This document shows positions 40,902 to 49,028 of a stretch of DNA of 49,945 nucleotides, one piece after another. Within the stretch, counting starts at the first letter, position 1. Every line of letters starts with the position of its first letter. The translations under genes and the position numbers were made by a program. The notes below the pieces were generated by a model. The model ran no database searches, was not told where the DNA came from, and worked only from the letters and a program-made list of their open reading frames with translations. The stretch comes from an uncultured Adlercreutzia sp. Its GTDB lineage: Bacteria > Actinomycetota > Coriobacteriia > Coriobacteriales > Eggerthellaceae. The stretch spans positions 1-49,945 of the forward strand of contig CABSMC010000008.1 in assembly GCA_902478715.1 (NCBI GenBank), read 5' to 3'.

Positions 40902-43538
40902 TTACTCACCATCCTTGCAGACAATGCGGAGCGGCTGCTCGGCATCGGGAGCCAGCGCCTCGCCCGTGTACTTCTCGATCTTGCAGAGCGCCGAGTTGTA
41001 GCCCGACACGCCCTGGCCGTTGGGGGCAGGCCCCGTCAGGTAGTTGTCGGCGCCGGCAGTGTCGATGCCGGTCTCCTCGTCCACGGCTACCCACGCACCG
41101 TGGGGCAGGGCCACCACGCCGGGCATGAGGCCCGCGTACACGCAGGCGTTGCGCACGCACTGGCCATAGGGGCTCGAGATGAGCACGGTGTCTCCGTCGG
41201 TCACCCCGGCCGCCTCGGCGTCGGCGGTGCTGATGAACACCGGATTCGTCCAGGCCTCGCGCAGCCAGCCGATGTTGTCGAACACCGAGTGGGCGCGGCG
41301 CAGGTAGTGGGGGTTCATCACCTGGAGGGGATACTCGGCTCCGGGCGCCGAAGCGTCCTCGTAGCCGTTGGTCACCTTCACGTAGGTGGGGATGGGGGTC
41401 ACCGTGTCCCAGCCCATGGCCGAGAAGGTGTCCGCCAGCGTCTGGCTGTAGATCTCCAGCTTGCCTGAGGCCGTCTCCAGCGGATTGGCCTCGGGATCTT
41501 CCACGAAGTCCTTGAAGGCGATGTAGCCGTAGTTATCGCCGGGGGTGCGCTTGACCTGGTACACGCCGAGCTGCTTGAGCTCCTGGTAGGCCAGCTTGCC
41601 CTCCTGAGGCTCACCTTCCACGCCCAGCTCGTCGATGTCTTCCTGGGTGATGCCCACGGCGGGCACGTAGGTTGCGCCGTCCTCGTCGCACACCTCCATG
41701 GAGGCCAGCTGATTGAAGTACTGCTGCTTCACGTCGAAGGGATACACGTCGGTGCGCGCGATGCCCAGCTTCTCGGCCAGCTCGCAGGCGATGTCCTGGT
41801 CGGACTTGGCCTCGAACAAGGGGTCGATGATCTGCTGGTAGGCCACCATCATCTCGCGGTTCGACTTGTGGCCGAGCGTACCGCCGAACAGGCCGTCGAA
41901 GCGCTCCCACTCGGTGGTGAGGGGCAAGATGATGTCGGCATAGCGGGCGGCCGAGGTGAAGAACTGGGCGTGGGCCACCACCATGTCCACCTTGCGATGG
42001 GCCTCGATGGCGCGGGCCATGCCCACGTTGGTCTGCAGCTTGTTGCCGCTGGAGTGGTAGATGACGTGGATGTCAATGTCGCGCTTCTCGGCCGGGTCGT
42101 AGTGCTTCGTGCCCGTGAAGGTGTAGGTGCCATCGATGACGGCGTCCCACACTTCGTTGCCGTTGATGTGGTCATCCACGGGATTCTCGATCTCAGGCAG
42201 GCCGTCCTTGCCCGCCTTGATGAGGGCCGGACCGCCGTTACCCGAGGTCACATGCATGGTGGAACCGGTCATGTGGCCCGACTTGCCCATATGGCCGCCC
42301 ATGGCGCCCACGGTCATGACGAGCTGGGGCAGGTTGTCGGTGTTGTTGATGCGGGCCGAGGCCGCCGACACGAGGAAGCCCACCTTGTGGTCCTTGCCCA
42401 TGGCGCTGGCCAGGTTGCGGATGGCCTCGGGCGAGGCGCCGCAGATCTCGCTGGCCCATTCCGGCGTCTTCGGCGTGTTGTCGTAGGCGCCCTGCACATA
42501 GTCCTTGAAGTTCGTCTGTTCCTTGGCATCGGCCGGCATGTGCTCGGCATCGAAGCCCACGGTGCAGCGGTTCAGGAAGTCCCAGTCGATGAGACCCTCG
42601 GCCTCGTCGGCCTCCAGCATGGCGTAGGCCACGCCGAGCAGGAAGGCCGTGTCGGTGGCAGGGCGAATGGGAATCCATTCGGCGTCCAGGGTGGCCGCCG
42701 TCTCGCTGTACATGGGATCCACGACGATGAACTTCGCGCCGGCGGCCTTGGCCTGCCAGTAGTTCCACATCTGACTGCCCGCCGCGCTCCAGGCCGGGTT
42801 CATGGCCATCATGACGATGGTCTCGCAGTTGCGCAGGTCGTAGCGGTCGTTGATGGTCTGGTCCTGCTGGTTGTCGTGATGGAACCCGATGATGAACGGG
42901 GTCTTCGACCAGGAGCCGTAGGAGTTGGTGTCCCAGAAGTTCGTGAAACCGCCGAAGGCGCCCATGGTGCGGGTCATCTCGGGGTTCCAGCCCTTCAGGA
43001 GCAGGATGGAACGGTTGCCGTACTGCTCCTTGGCGCGAGTCAGGCCCTGGGCCACCATATCGAGGGCCTCATCCCAGCTCACGCGCTCCCACTCGTCTTT
43101 ACCGCGCAGCTCGCCGTTGGGAGCATCCAGGCTCCAGCCGACGCGCTTGAGCGGGTACTTGATGCGGTCCTCGGCGAACACCTGCTTGCGCTGGCTGCGG
43201 CCGCGCAGGCACCCGCGCTGCTGCGGGTAGTCGGGGCTGTCCTCGTGGGTGTCGTCGGTCTTCTGGCGAATGACGCGGCCCTCGTGCACGAGCACCTTGT
43301 TCAGGCAGCGGCCGCCGCAGTTGTGCCAGCAGGCTGCGGTCTTCCACTCGCCCTGCTCTTGCGTGCCCTGTTCCGACACGGCGCCCTCCTCTCCGGTGCT
43401 TGCCAACTCGTCGTTGGCAGACGGCGCGCAGGCGCACAGCGATGCGCTCGCCGCCAGAGCTGCGGCGGCCGTCGTTGCCTTAACGAAGCTGCGGCGCGTC
43501 AGTTTCGAAGCGCTCGCGAGCGTTCCCTTGCAGGCCAT
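40902..43538 (-). CDS. Tat-exported molybdopterin oxidoreductase (DmsA-like)
   Basis: An 878-residue catalytic subunit; GGAGG precedes the ATG at 43,538. The signal TRRSFVKATTAAAALAASA is twin-arginine and ends in a lipobox-like LCAC. The N-terminal [4Fe-4S] motif is CWHNCGGRC with a fourth Cys in QQRGCLRGR. The molybdopterin regions follow, for example NPAWSAAGSQMWNYW and VVDPMYSETAATLDAEW. The residue after GFTNFWDTNSYGSWS suggests a Ser-type Mo ligand as in DMSO reductases. The substrate is unknown; related enzymes in this family reduce sulfoxides, N-oxides or catechols. It forms an operon with the Fe-S subunit and lies upstream of a haem-sensor kinase. Confidence 0.93.
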   Translation of the reverse strand: MACKGTLASASKLTRRSFVKATTAAAALAASASLCACAPSANDELASTGEEGAVSEQGTQEQGEWKTAACWHNCGGRCLNKVLVHEGRVIRQKTDDTHEDSPDYPQQRGCLRGRSQRKQVFAEDRIKYPLKRVGWSLDAPNGELRGKDEWERVSWDEALDMVAQGLTRAKEQYGNRSILLLKGWNPEMTRTMGAFGGFTNFWDTNSYGSWSKTPFIIGFHHDNQQDQTINDRYDLRNCETIVMMAMNPAWSAAGSQMWNYWQAKAAGAKFIVVDPMYSETAATLDAEWIPIRPATDTAFLLGVAYAMLEADEAEGLIDWDFLNRCTVGFDAEHMPADAKEQTNFKDYVQGAYDNTPKTPEWASEICGASPEAIRNLASAMGKDHKVGFLVSAASARINNTDNLPQLVMTVGAMGGHMGKSGHMTGSTMHVTSGNGGPALIKAGKDGLPEIENPVDDHINGNEVWDAVIDGTYTFTGTKHYDPAEKRDIDIHVIYHSSGNKLQTNVGMARAIEAHRKVDMVVAHAQFFTSAARYADIILPLTTEWERFDGLFGGTLGHKSNREMMVAYQQIIDPLFEAKSDQDIACELAEKLGIARTDVYPFDVKQQYFNQLASMEVCDEDGATYVPAVGITQEDIDELGVEGEPQEGKLAYQELKQLGVYQVKRTPGDNYGYIAFKDFVEDPEANPLETASGKLEIYSQTLADTFSAMGWDTVTPIPTYVKVTNGYEDASAPGAEYPLQVMNPHYLRRAHSVFDNIGWLREAWTNPVFISTADAEAAGVTDGDTVLISSPYGQCVRNACVYAGLMPGVVALPHGAWVAVDEETGIDTAGADNYLTGPAPNGQGVSGYNSALCKIEKYTGEALAPDAEQPLRIVCKDGE

Positions 43539-43563
43539 AGGTCCTCCTCTTCTCCCTTGATGG

Positions 43564-43588
43564 GGATGCGCCCCTCGTCGGCGCATCC
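43564..43588 (-). promoter_or_regulatory. hairpin in the dmsA-like leader
   Basis: GGATGCGCC and GGCGCATCC form a perfect 9-bp stem with a 7-nt loop, 26 nt before the start codon and just upstream of the ribosome binding site. It may influence mRNA stability or translation. Confidence 0.45.
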
Positions 43589-43627
43589 TTTGCGGGACCG
43601 CCCCCTCGGACGTTCCCGGTTCGCTGA

Positions 43628-43644
43628 GTTACCCTCAACGTAAC
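43628..43644. promoter_or_regulatory. possible response-regulator site before the dmsA-like gene
   Basis: GTTAC and GTAAC flank 7 nt. On the minus strand the same bases read GGGTTAC, then GGGTAAC 12 nt later, a direct-repeat spacing close to that used by OmpR-family proteins. The rest of the 43,589-43,786 gap shows no gene. Confidence 0.3.
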
Positions 43645-43786
43645 CCAAGGGTACGGGATATGCCCTGCGATAGCCATTACCGCCACCCGCAGTCTTTCTT
43701 TCCAAATTATTAATTGACCGCCATTTGCGAACAGTTCCTGATTCTCCGCAGACCCCCTCGCAGACGCCTTCCACGCACCCTTCGGG

Positions 43787-43867
43787 CTAATACTCGACCA
43801 GGCTGTAGGTGTCGATGGATTGGCGCTGGTGCATGATGCGATACACCGTAAGCGTGGTAGAAGGACT
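43787..43867 (-). pseudogene. possible RelE/ParE toxin C-terminal remnant
   Basis: Directly after the iorB stop, in the same frame, about 26 codons encode TLTVYRIMHQRQSIDTYSL and end VEY-stop. The RIMHQ segment is reminiscent of the C-terminal strand of RelE/ParE toxins. There is no start codon or antitoxin. It may be a gene scrap, or chance. Confidence 0.25.
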
Positions 43868-43870
43868 TCC

Positions 43871-44557
43871 CTATCCGTAAGCTTGAATGGCCCTGTCGAT
43901 GGCAGCGAGGTTCATGGAGACGAACTGGGGCTTTACGCAGGCGCGCACAGCGTCTTTCAGCTCGTCAACGGTGAGCGGCACCCGGCCCTGGGCCACGGCC
44001 ACAGCGAGCAGCACCATGTTGAGGGACTTGCGGGAGCCCGCACCGGCCTCGCGCACGAGGGCCTCGTCATCCACGGGGATGAACAGGGGCACCGGGTAGC
44101 CTTCCACGCCCGGGGCGTTCGTGTCTTGGGAGGTGGTCGCAACCGTTTCGGCCGCTTGCTCGCGGGACGCCTCCGCCTGAAGGGAGTTCGCCAAAGCCGC
44201 CACCACGTCGCCGGCGCGATAGGACCGGCTCGCCAGGGCCGCCGTCACTGGCTGGATGGCCGTCGTGGCCGTCACCAGCACACCGCCCGACGCCAGATAG
44301 GGCAGCGCGCGGGCCGCCTCGCCCGGCTCCAGAGCGATGACCATGTCGGCCGTACCCGGCGTGATGAGCGGCGAGTACACCGCTTCCCCATTCGATCCCA
44401 TGCGCACGTGGCTCGTCACATTGCCGCCGCGCTGGGCCATGCCGATGGTCTCGGCGGTGCGCACCTGCCAGCCCTTGCTCTGCGCCGCCTGGGCCAGTAC
44501 CTTCGCGGCCAGCACGGTACCCTGGCCGCCCACACCTGCAAGCAGAATGTCGATCAT
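43871..44557 (-). CDS. iorB: indolepyruvate:ferredoxin oxidoreductase, beta subunit
   Basis: A 228-residue protein. The start at 44,557 has AAGGAGG upstream and overlaps the alpha-subunit stop by 4 nt. ILLAGVGGQGTVLAAKVLAQ and TAETIGMAQRGGNVTSHVR are hallmarks of the gamma/beta-type domain of 2-oxoacid:ferredoxin oxidoreductases. An insertion of low-complexity Ala/Glu/Thr residues sits at about 125-150. It works with IorA to convert aryl pyruvates from aromatic amino acids to aryl-acetyl-CoA plus reduced ferredoxin. Confidence 0.92.
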   Translation of the reverse strand: MIDILLAGVGGQGTVLAAKVLAQAAQSKGWQVRTAETIGMAQRGGNVTSHVRMGSNGEAVYSPLITPGTADMVIALEPGEAARALPYLASGGVLVTATTAIQPVTAALASRSYRAGDVVAALANSLQAEASREQAAETVATTSQDTNAPGVEGYPVPLFIPVDDEALVREAGAGSRKSLNMVLLAVAVAQGRVPLTVDELKDAVRACVKPQFVSMNLAAIDRAIQAYG

Positions 44558-46674
44558 CGCGCGCCTCCTTCTTCCACCGCATCTCCACCACATTCCGCCT
44601 CTTCCCCACTGAAAGTTAGACCGGAGATCGGGCCCGTTTGGAACGGATCGGGATTCGGGGCGTAGATGGCCGGCTCTACCGGCACCGCGCCGCCAAAACC
44701 CACGGCGCCCTGGATGGCGTCGAAGGGGCACACCTGCACGCAGAGCGCGCAGCCGTCGCACAAGCTCGTATCCACAAAAGCTTGACCACGCGTGCCCGAC
44801 TTCGGACCGCGCAGCCCCTCATCGAAGCCGATGCCAGGGCACCCGATGGAGGTAATACACTTTTTGCAGCCGGTGCACTTGTCGGCATCGATCGTCACTG
44901 GAGCATCGGGCTTCTTCAGCTGAATGCACGGCGCGCGGAAAATGATGGCCGAGGGCCCCTCGTAGTCGATGGCCGCGCGGGCCGCCGCCACGGAGCTTTC
45001 CAGGCTGTGAGGATTCGCGAACCCGATGTGCTGGATGCCGAGGCCGTGCAGCACTTCCTCAATGACGATGGGGCGGCGCCGCTCGCCCATGAGCGTGACG
45101 CCCGTACCCGGGTGGGGCTGACTGCCCGTCATGGCCGTGGTGGCATTGTCCAGGATAGCGAAGGTGACGTCGTGGCCGTTGTACACTGCATTCGCGATAC
45201 CGGTCATAGCGCTGGCGAAGAACGTGGAGTCGCCCACGAAAGCCACTTGCTTCTTGCCCGGCTCGGCCACGGCAAAGCCCTGGGCCATGGTGATGCCCGC
45301 GCCCATGCACAGGCAGGTGTCCACCGCATCGAGCGGCTGGGCGTTGCCAAGCGTGTAGCAGCCGATGTCCCCGCACAGCACAGCCTCACGGCCGCGAAGC
45401 GCCTGCTTCACGGCATAGAAGCTGCCGCGGTGAGGGCAGCCCGCGCACAGCACCGGCGGTCGCACCGGCAAGGGCCCCTCGTAACTGAGATCGTTGGCGC
45501 CGATGGTGGATGCCACCAGGGCGGCGAGCCCATTGGAGCGGTGGGTGCGATCGAAGAACCGGCCCAGGCGGCCGGCGATGTTCTCCGTCGTGTTCTCGCC
45601 GCGATCGTTAGCCTCGCCGGTCAGCTTGCCGTGCACCCGCAGCGGCAGATGGCGCGCCCCGGCCAGCTTCAGCATCTCCTCTTCCAGCACGGAATCGAGT
45701 TCTTCGAAGACGATCACATCGGTCAGCCCCTCGGCAAAGGCCGCCGCCGTCTCAGTCGGGAAAGGATACGGCGTCCCCACAGCTATGAAGCGGTAGCGCG
45801 GCACGGGGATGCCGGCACGAGCGGCCTGAGACGTGATGAGCGTCAGCGCCTCGCGAGCATAGGCTGCCGATACGCCGCCAGCCACAATACCCACCGCAGG
45901 AGCAGACGCTCCAGCACCTTCGACGCCATTCTGAGCGCAAGCGCCCTCACCTTCCCCGCCCCCTTCGAACACCTCGTTGAACTGCGCGAATGCGGGGTCG
46001 TGAGTGTAGTCCCAAGCTATTTGGGCCAACCGGCGATTGATCTCACCGTGCGCCTCGAAAGCCCGTTTGGGGAAAATGACCCACTTCGGATCCTTCTGGA
46101 AACCTTCTTCAGGCAGCGGACGACCGTGAGTTTCCTCGGCCACCTCGAAGAACGTGGAAGCATGGTTGATACGCGTCGTGGGACGCACGATGACCGGCGT
46201 GTGGTAGCGCTCGGACAGATCGAAGGCGGCCCGCATCATGGCGAAGCCCTGCTCGGGCGTAGCCGGATCGAGCACCGGCACCTTCGCGAAGGAGCCGAAC
46301 CGGCGCGTGTCCTGCTCGGTTTGGGAGGAGATGGGGCCCGGATCGTCGGCCACGAACAGCACGCAGCCGCCGCCCGTGCCCACGTAGTTCAGCGACATGA
46401 GCACATCGGAAGCGACATTGAGCCCCACCTGCTTGCAGGTGAACAGCACCCGCGCGCCGCAGTAGGACGCGCCGGCCAGCATCTCGAGCGCCGCCTTCTC
46501 GTTGGTGGACCATTCCACATGCACGTCCTGGGCCGCGCCCGCCGCGTGCAGCTTCGCCACGGTTTCCACCAGCTCCGACGACGGCGTGCCCGGATAGCCT
46601 GCCACCACGTTCACCCCGGCTTCCAGAGCCGCGTGGGCAAACGCCTCATTGCCCATCAAAAGTTTCTTCACCAT
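44554..46674 (-). CDS. iorA: indolepyruvate:ferredoxin oxidoreductase, alpha subunit
   Basis: A 706-residue protein. Residues 1-180 are the pyrimidine-binding domain (AGYPGTPSSELVE). The central TPP domain has VLCAGCPHRGSFYAVK, CGDIGCYTLG, and GDSTFFASAMTGIANAVYNG with the downstream Asn (Mg/TPP site). The C-terminus carries two ferredoxin-like clusters, CTGCKKC...GCP and CDGCALCVQVCP. The start at 46,674 has a weak GCGGA. It oxidises indolepyruvate and related aryl pyruvates without oxygen. A GAGTTGTTAG inverted repeat lies in its upstream region, and paaK, with a similar element, is 7 kb away. Confidence 0.95.
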   Translation of the reverse strand: MVKKLLMGNEAFAHAALEAGVNVVAGYPGTPSSELVETVAKLHAAGAAQDVHVEWSTNEKAALEMLAGASYCGARVLFTCKQVGLNVASDVLMSLNYVGTGGGCVLFVADDPGPISSQTEQDTRRFGSFAKVPVLDPATPEQGFAMMRAAFDLSERYHTPVIVRPTTRINHASTFFEVAEETHGRPLPEEGFQKDPKWVIFPKRAFEAHGEINRRLAQIAWDYTHDPAFAQFNEVFEGGGEGEGACAQNGVEGAGASAPAVGIVAGGVSAAYAREALTLITSQAARAGIPVPRYRFIAVGTPYPFPTETAAAFAEGLTDVIVFEELDSVLEEEMLKLAGARHLPLRVHGKLTGEANDRGENTTENIAGRLGRFFDRTHRSNGLAALVASTIGANDLSYEGPLPVRPPVLCAGCPHRGSFYAVKQALRGREAVLCGDIGCYTLGNAQPLDAVDTCLCMGAGITMAQGFAVAEPGKKQVAFVGDSTFFASAMTGIANAVYNGHDVTFAILDNATTAMTGSQPHPGTGVTLMGERRRPIVIEEVLHGLGIQHIGFANPHSLESSVAAARAAIDYEGPSAIIFRAPCIQLKKPDAPVTIDADKCTGCKKCITSIGCPGIGFDEGLRGPKSGTRGQAFVDTSLCDGCALCVQVCPFDAIQGAVGFGGAVPVEPAIYAPNPDPFQTGPISGLTFSGEEAECGGDAVEEGGAR

Positions 46675-46752
46675 GTTCGTTCCGCCACTCTCTTCTCGCA
46701 ATCGCACGAATCCGCTCAGACAATTTTGCAATGGGTTTCGCGCCAAAAATCG

Positions 46753-46888
46753 GAGTTGTTAGACATTTCGAATTGACCCAACTTTGTAATTTCGCCAAAT
46801 ATGCCCGATTCTGTCTTGCCTGCGCCTGCTTTGACCCTCTTCGTCGTCAATTCCGTTGCCTGAGCTTAGCACCAATGCCTAACAACTC
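46753..46888. repeat. 136-bp inverted-repeat element, copy 2
   Basis: GAGTTGTTAG (46,753-46,762) and CTAACAACTC (46,879-46,888) are the outer arms. GAATTGAC (46,770-46,777) and GTCAATTC (46,846-46,853) are inner arms. It fills most of the 309-nt gap between iorA and purE, upstream of iorA. Outer core and size match copy 1 at 37,503, but the interiors differ. Confidence 0.7.
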
Positions 46889-46983
46889 GGAAATATCCGT
46901 CGAAAACGTCATCAAGATTGGCGAGTGCCGTCGATGGGCGAGTCCGACAAGTTGACCGACGCTGCAGACAGAGAGCGTACCTC

Positions 46984-47445
46984 TTAGGACGCCATCTCTG
47001 CCTTCAGGTCGGCCACCTTTTGCAGCATGGCCTCGTCGTTCGTGCCCATCATCTGCACGGCCAGGATGGCGGCGTTCTTCGCGCCGTTGATGGCCACGCA
47101 AGCCACCGGCACGCCCGAGGGCATCTGTACCATGGAAAGCAGCGAGTCCAGACCACCCAAGTCGCTCGTCTTCATGGGCACGGCGATAACCGGCAGCGGC
47201 GTGAAGGCCGCCACCACCCCGCCCAGATGCGCGGCCTTGCCGGCGGCGGCGATGATGACCTTGATGCCGCGGTCGTGAGCCGTTTCCGCCCACTCGTGTA
47301 CCACGGCCGGCTTGCGGTGGGCGCTCGCCACCTTCACCTCGTAGGGCACGCCCATGGCGTCGAGCTGCGCCATGCACGGCTCCATGGCCGGCATGTCCGA
47401 TTCCGATCCCATAATGATGCCGACTACCGGCGTCTCTTCTGCCAT
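46984..47445 (-). CDS. purE: N5-carboxyaminoimidazole ribonucleotide mutase (PurE)
   Basis: A 153-residue class I PurE with AAGGAC before its ATG. GIIMGSESDMPAM at the N-terminus, ASAHRKP with the catalytic His, IIAAAGKAAHLGG and MPSGVPVACVAI are all intact. It moves the carboxyl group from N5 to C4 of the imidazole in purine synthesis. It stands alone; purF is 31 kb away and purK is not in the window. Confidence 0.96.
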   Translation of the reverse strand: MAEETPVVGIIMGSESDMPAMEPCMAQLDAMGVPYEVKVASAHRKPAVVHEWAETAHDRGIKVIIAAAGKAAHLGGVVAAFTPLPVIAVPMKTSDLGGLDSLLSMVQMPSGVPVACVAINGAKNAAILAVQMMGTNDEAMLQKVADLKAEMAS

Positions 47446-47607
47446 GTTCGCGTCCTTTCATCAACTTGTCGCAGGCCAACCCCGCATCGTAAGTTGTCGC
47501 CCATTATAAAACCGTCTCGTGGCAAATCGCCTACGAATGGCCGGGCTTCGCCCCAGTCGGTAGCCGATGACCTATGGTGGGAAGCCATCAACTAGAAGGA
47601 GGCCCCC

Positions 47608-47838
47608 ATGAGCACGGAAACTTACCGCGACCACGCAGAGCAGCAGGAGAAGCACATCAAAGACCACATCGGCGACGAGATTCGCAAGGTCAAAGAGCGC
47701 GAAGAGCGCGAGACCCACGGGTTCCATGACGTCATCGGCGACGAAATTGCCCACGAGGAAAAGGCCGAGCGCCGCCAGCAAGACGAAACCGATGCCGCCC
47801 TCACCGAAACCGCCGACACCATCTTGCGCGGAGAATAG
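47608..47838 (+). CDS. small highly charged protein, 76 aa
   Basis: AGAAGGAGG gives a strong ribosome binding site. The product is almost all charged helix (KHIKDHIGDEIRKVKEREER, then DVIGDEIAHEEKAERRQQDE). HIGDEI and VIGDEI suggest an internal duplication. It has no Cys and no membrane segment and is probably a coiled coil. No family is recognised. It is divergent from purE and lies before tRNA-Leu. Confidence 0.7.
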   Translation: MSTETYRDHAEQQEKHIKDHIGDEIRKVKEREERETHGFHDVIGDEIAHEEKAERRQQDETDAALTETADTILRGE

Positions 47839-47858
47839 GCGATTCCCGAAAAAACTTC

Positions 47859-47887
47859 TTGCGCCCGCGCACCAAGTCGGGTATTAT
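47859..47887 (+). promoter_or_regulatory. promoter of tRNA-Leu
   Basis: TTGCGC (-35) and TATTAT (-10) are exactly 17 nt apart, and the -10 ends 36 nt before the tRNA. Confidence 0.7.
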
Positions 47888-47923
47888 CAACTTCGCTCTT
47901 TTGGCGAAGCCGAAACAGCACCT

Positions 47924-48010
47924 GCGGGCGTGGCGGAATTGGCAGACGCGTACGGTTCAGGTCCGTATGGGGGCAACCCCATGGAGGTTCAAGTCCTCTC
48001 GCCCGCACCA
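47924..48010 (+). tRNA. tRNA-Leu (CAG)
   Basis: An 87-nt class II tRNA with encoded CCA. The acceptor GCGGGCG/CGCCCGC is perfect. The anticodon arm is TACGG-TTCAGGT-CCGTA (CAG). The long variable arm is TGGGGGCAACCCCAT, and the T arm contains GGTTCAAGTCC. Confidence 0.96.
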
Positions 48011-48020
48011 TTTTGAAACG

Positions 48021-48046
48021 AACGCCCTCTCCGGAGGGCGTTTTTC
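48021..48046 (+). terminator. terminator of tRNA-Leu
   Basis: AACGCCCTC and GAGGGCGTT pair around a 4-nt loop, followed by TTTT, 10 nt after the CCA end. Confidence 0.92.
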
Positions 48047-48062
48047 ATTTCTGTTGACGCAC

Positions 48063-48332
48063 TGTGGAAGGGTTCTCCAAAACGGCAACGGCCGCATCGG
48101 CCGCTTCCTCATGATGAAGCAATGCCTCGAGAACGGCGTGGACATCATCGTGGTGGACGAGGCTCTGGAGCGTCCCTACAAAAGCTGGCTGGAAGTCGCC
48201 CAAACCACGGGAGACAGTCGGTTCCTGAAAGAAATTATGGCCGACTGCCAACAACGCTTCAGCCGTAAGATGGACGAGAAGGGCGTCACGCCCCTCATTC
48301 CCGATCCTGAAACCGCTGCCCGCTTATTATAA
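48063..48332 (+). pseudogene. 3' fragment of a Fic-family gene
   Basis: The frame begins in the middle of the Fic motif: QNGNGRIGRFLMMKQCLENG is the second half of HPFx(D/E)GNGRxGR, and the catalytic His is missing. It continues with a normal Fic C-terminus (SWLEVAQTTGDSRFL). About two thirds of the gene is absent, and the break lies right after the tRNA-Leu terminator. Fic proteins AMPylate or otherwise modify targets; this piece cannot be active. It probably marks a deletion or an old integration next to the tRNA. Confidence 0.75.
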
Positions 48333-48678
48333 ATCGGTGCGCCTCCGAACCGGGCAGCATCGGTTACATGACTAAGCCGGGACTACTTTGGACGGTGGCC
48401 CAGCTTCTTCTCTGCCCGCACCATCCGTGGTCACTTCCTCGCCAATAACACCGCGGTGGCAGCTACGTGTATTCCTTCCCCACCCCCCAGGGAACGCGCC
48501 GAATCCCCCCATATATCCTTATATACTGGAGGCCTTGCCAAAGACGAAGCGAATTGTCACCGCCCCCAAAAGCGCGCGCAACAAGCGTGCCTCCTATGAC
48601 CTTGAGTAACTTTCGCGCGCGATTTCCCATGACATGACGCCTTTGCCGAACTCCTTTGCCAAGCCGGCACCCTTTTTC

Positions 48679-48836
48679 GGAAATAGATGGGAGTTTCGAG
48701 CAGCTGGCCATACGAAATAGGGAAGTAGACGGGAGTTTCGAGCATTTTCGGAACGAATTAAGCGCTCCAGAGCCCATTTCATGCTCGAAATTCCTATCTA
48801 TCTCCGCAGACGCGCTCGAAACTCCCATCTATTTCC
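48679..48836. repeat. nested array of four 23-bp repeats, two direct and two inverted
   Basis: Copies lie at 48,679-48,701 and 48,721-48,743 (plus) and at 48,783-48,805 and 48,814-48,836 (minus). The shared core is GGGAGTTTCGAGC preceded by a GGAA(A/G)TAGA-type half. The outer pair is an exact match; the inner pair differs at a few positions. All are in the 696-nt gap 48,333-49,028, which otherwise shows no gene. Confidence 0.9.
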
Positions 48837-49028
48837 AAAATCGCAGTTATCGCGAAGATAAGAAGCGCCAAGCCTGAACAGCTCTCGGTATTTTTCCGAT
48901 AGACAACAACTCAAAGAAAGACGAATGACAGGTCGTGGATGGAAAGAAAAGGCTTCCTTGGCCCCTCTACACTTACCTCGATGCTTTTGCTCAGAAAACA
49001 ATGCTGCCATCGAGACGAGGAGACCACC

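Noticed and set aside
44638..46776. A 712-codon plus-strand open frame opposite iorA
   Set aside because: Antisense shadow with no domain; iorA motifs are complete on the other strand.
48388..48609. A 73-codon plus-strand frame in the gap after the Fic fragment
   Set aside because: No ribosome binding site, Pro/Lys/Arg-rich composition, and no similarity I recognise.
48679..48836. Possible CRISPR or attachment array
   Set aside because: Only four copies, in mixed orientation, with unequal spacing and no cas or integrase gene.
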